From contig MDJN01000175.1 of NCBI GenBank assembly GCA_001995005.1, positions 1 to 14,713 of the forward strand: 14,713 bases of DNA, read 5' to 3'. Below are positions 13,623-14,713 of this stretch, piece after piece (position 1 is the stretch's first letter; each line of letters opens with the position of its first letter). A program made the translations under genes and the position numbers. The stretch is from Candidatus Parepulonipiscium sp. PG-Nun2H_MBin03. Lineage in GTDB: Bacteria; Bacillota; Clostridia; Lachnospirales; Cellulosilyticaceae. The notes beneath the pieces were generated by a model. It was not told where the DNA came from and ran no database searches. It saw only the letters and a program-made list of their open reading frames with translations.

Positions 13623-14713
13623 TATTTTAAATGAACTTTTAAGCGGTACAATTCTATTAAATACATATTTGCTATTTGTGCTATATTTTGAATCTATACA
13701 AAAAAAGCCATGTCTTACAAATTGAAACTTATCTAATGGTTTAGCATTTTTAGTAGCTACATTTTCAATAAATCCATTATATATTTGTAAAGAGTTGGGA
13801 TTAATTTGCTCTAAGAAATTTTCGCCGGTATTGCTATCTAATATTAATGGTTCAAAATATCTAAATTCAGCTGGTATTGCTGCTTCTATACTTAACCAGT
13901 GTATAGTAGATTTTACTTTACGAGCATTAAATCCACTGCCACTTTTTGTAGCTACATCATATGTGGCGTGTATTTCTATAATATTGTTATTTTCGTCTTT
14001 TATTATATCTGTACATTTTATAAAATAAGCACCTTTTAGCCTTACCTCATTGCCCGGAAATAATCTGAAATATTTTTTTACTGGAATTTCCATAAAATCA
14101 TCTTGTTCTATATAAATCTCACGTGAAAATGGTACTTTGCGTACTCCCATATCTGGATTTTTAGGGTTATTTTCAATTTCTAAATATTCAACCTCATTTT
14201 CTGGGTAATTTGTAATCACAACTTTTAAAGGGTTTATTATCGCCATACATAGAGGTGCCTTAGGAAGCAAATCTTCTCGTAAAAAAAAGTCTAGCATTTG
14301 GATATCTACTATAGAATCTGCTTTAGAAACTCCTATTGCATGACAAAAATTTCTAATTGACTCTGCGGTATATCCTCGTCTTCTAAGTCCAGATATAGTA
14401 GGCATACGTGGGTCATCCCAACCATCCACTATTTTTTCGTCTACTAATTGTTTCAGTTTACGTTTACTCATCACTGTATTAGTCATATTAAGACGTGCAA
14501 ATTCAATTTGGCGGGGTGTATTTTGCATTTCACATTCTTTCACAACCCAGTCGTATAAAGGTCTATGATCCTCAAATTCTAAGGTACAAACAGAATGTGT
14601 TATCCCTTCTATGGCATCTTCTATAGAGTGTGCAAAATCATACATAGGGTATATGCACCAAGTATTGCCTGTATTATGATGAGTGGTATGAGAAATGCGG
14701 TATAAAATTGGGT
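13620..14713 (-). CDS. glnS: Glutaminyl-tRNA synthetase, 5' end beyond the window
   Basis: This class I synthetase charges tRNA-Gln directly. The visible 363 residues are the C-terminal two thirds; the N-terminal catalytic part with the HIGH motif is off the window (about 190 residues by comparison with the 554-residue E. coli enzyme). The frame is open to the right edge and reads WCIYPMYDFAHSIEDA..., followed by CTLEFEDHRPLYDWV, which distinguishes GlnRS from GluRS. The class I KMSKS-type loop appears as VMSKRKL. The C-terminal part is the beta-barrel anticodon-binding domain. A methionine at 14645 (in IYPMYDF) is an internal residue, not the start. Many Firmicutes lack GlnRS and use GluRS plus GatCAB instead; clostridia are among those that can carry GlnRS. 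Confidence 0.94.
   Translation of the reverse strand, partial: PILYRISHTTHHNTGNTWCIYPMYDFAHSIEDAIEGITHSVCTLEFEDHRPLYDWVVKECEMQNTPRQIEFARLNMTNTVMSKRKLKQLVDEKIVDGWDDPRMPTISGLRRRGYTAESIRNFCHAIGVSKADSIVDIQMLDFFLREDLLPKAPLCMAIINPLKVVITNYPENEVEYLEIENNPKNPDMGVRKVPFSREIYIEQDDFMEIPVKKYFRLFPGNEVRLKGAYFIKCTDIIKDENNNIIEIHATYDVATKSGSGFNARKVKSTIHWLSIEAAIPAEFRYFEPLILDSNTGENFLEQINPNSLQIYNGFIENVATKNAKPLDKFQFVRHGFFCIDSKYSTNSKYVFNRIVPLKSSFKI

Noticed and set aside
14105..14130. CACGTGAAAA in glnS as a parS half site
   Set aside because: Only the CACGTG core and one arm match; the left arm has no similarity.

Overview
The window looks like chromosome close to the replication origin of a low-GC, strongly AT-rich Firmicute, most likely a clostridium. 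The reasons are strong AGGAGG-type ribosome binding sites, AT-rich codon choice, and a parA-parB-DUF4446-UPF0180 gene run next to several parS-like palindromes. I cannot name a genus. No transposase, phage gene, CRISPR array, rRNA, tRNA or defence system is visible.

Layout. (1) 1-288: three degenerate parS-like repeats spaced exactly 36 bp apart, running off the left edge, then a strong extended -10 promoter and a structured leader for parA. (2) 289-2762, plus strand: parA (soj), parB (spo0J), a membrane-anchored DUF4446 protein and a small UPF0180-like protein. (3) 2770-4561: two more parS-like sites, again 36 bp apart, directly in front of proS. (4) 4637-6277, plus: a Bax-inhibitor-1/YccA-type membrane protein and a TSUP (TauE/SafE) transporter. 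(5) 6352-7605, minus: folC, with a perfect parS palindrome inside the gene. (6) 7708-10878, plus: signal peptidase I, a Cof-type HAD phosphatase and aspS, which carries another internal parS-like site; a bidirectional terminator follows. (7) 10934-12785, minus: a methyl-accepting chemotaxis protein preceded by a 41-codon hydrophobic small ORF and a hairpin. (8) 12943-13581, plus: a secreted VanY-type D,D-carboxypeptidase, convergent on glnS (minus, cut by the window end) across a palindrome whose arms contain both stop codons.

How the parts work together. ParA, ParB and the scattered parS sites form the chromosome segregation (parABS) system. The sites span at least 10.4 kb and lie both between and inside housekeeping genes. 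The other genes are core functions: three aminoacyl-tRNA synthetases, folate polyglutamylation, protein secretion and peptidoglycan trimming.

Most interesting observations: the 36-bp periodicity shared by two separate parS clusters; a stem-loop in the parA leader that would bring a distant Shine-Dalgarno sequence to normal spacing from the start codon; parS sites embedded in folC and aspS codons; and the small ORF plus hairpin in front of the chemotaxis receptor gene. No complete new multi-gene system was found.
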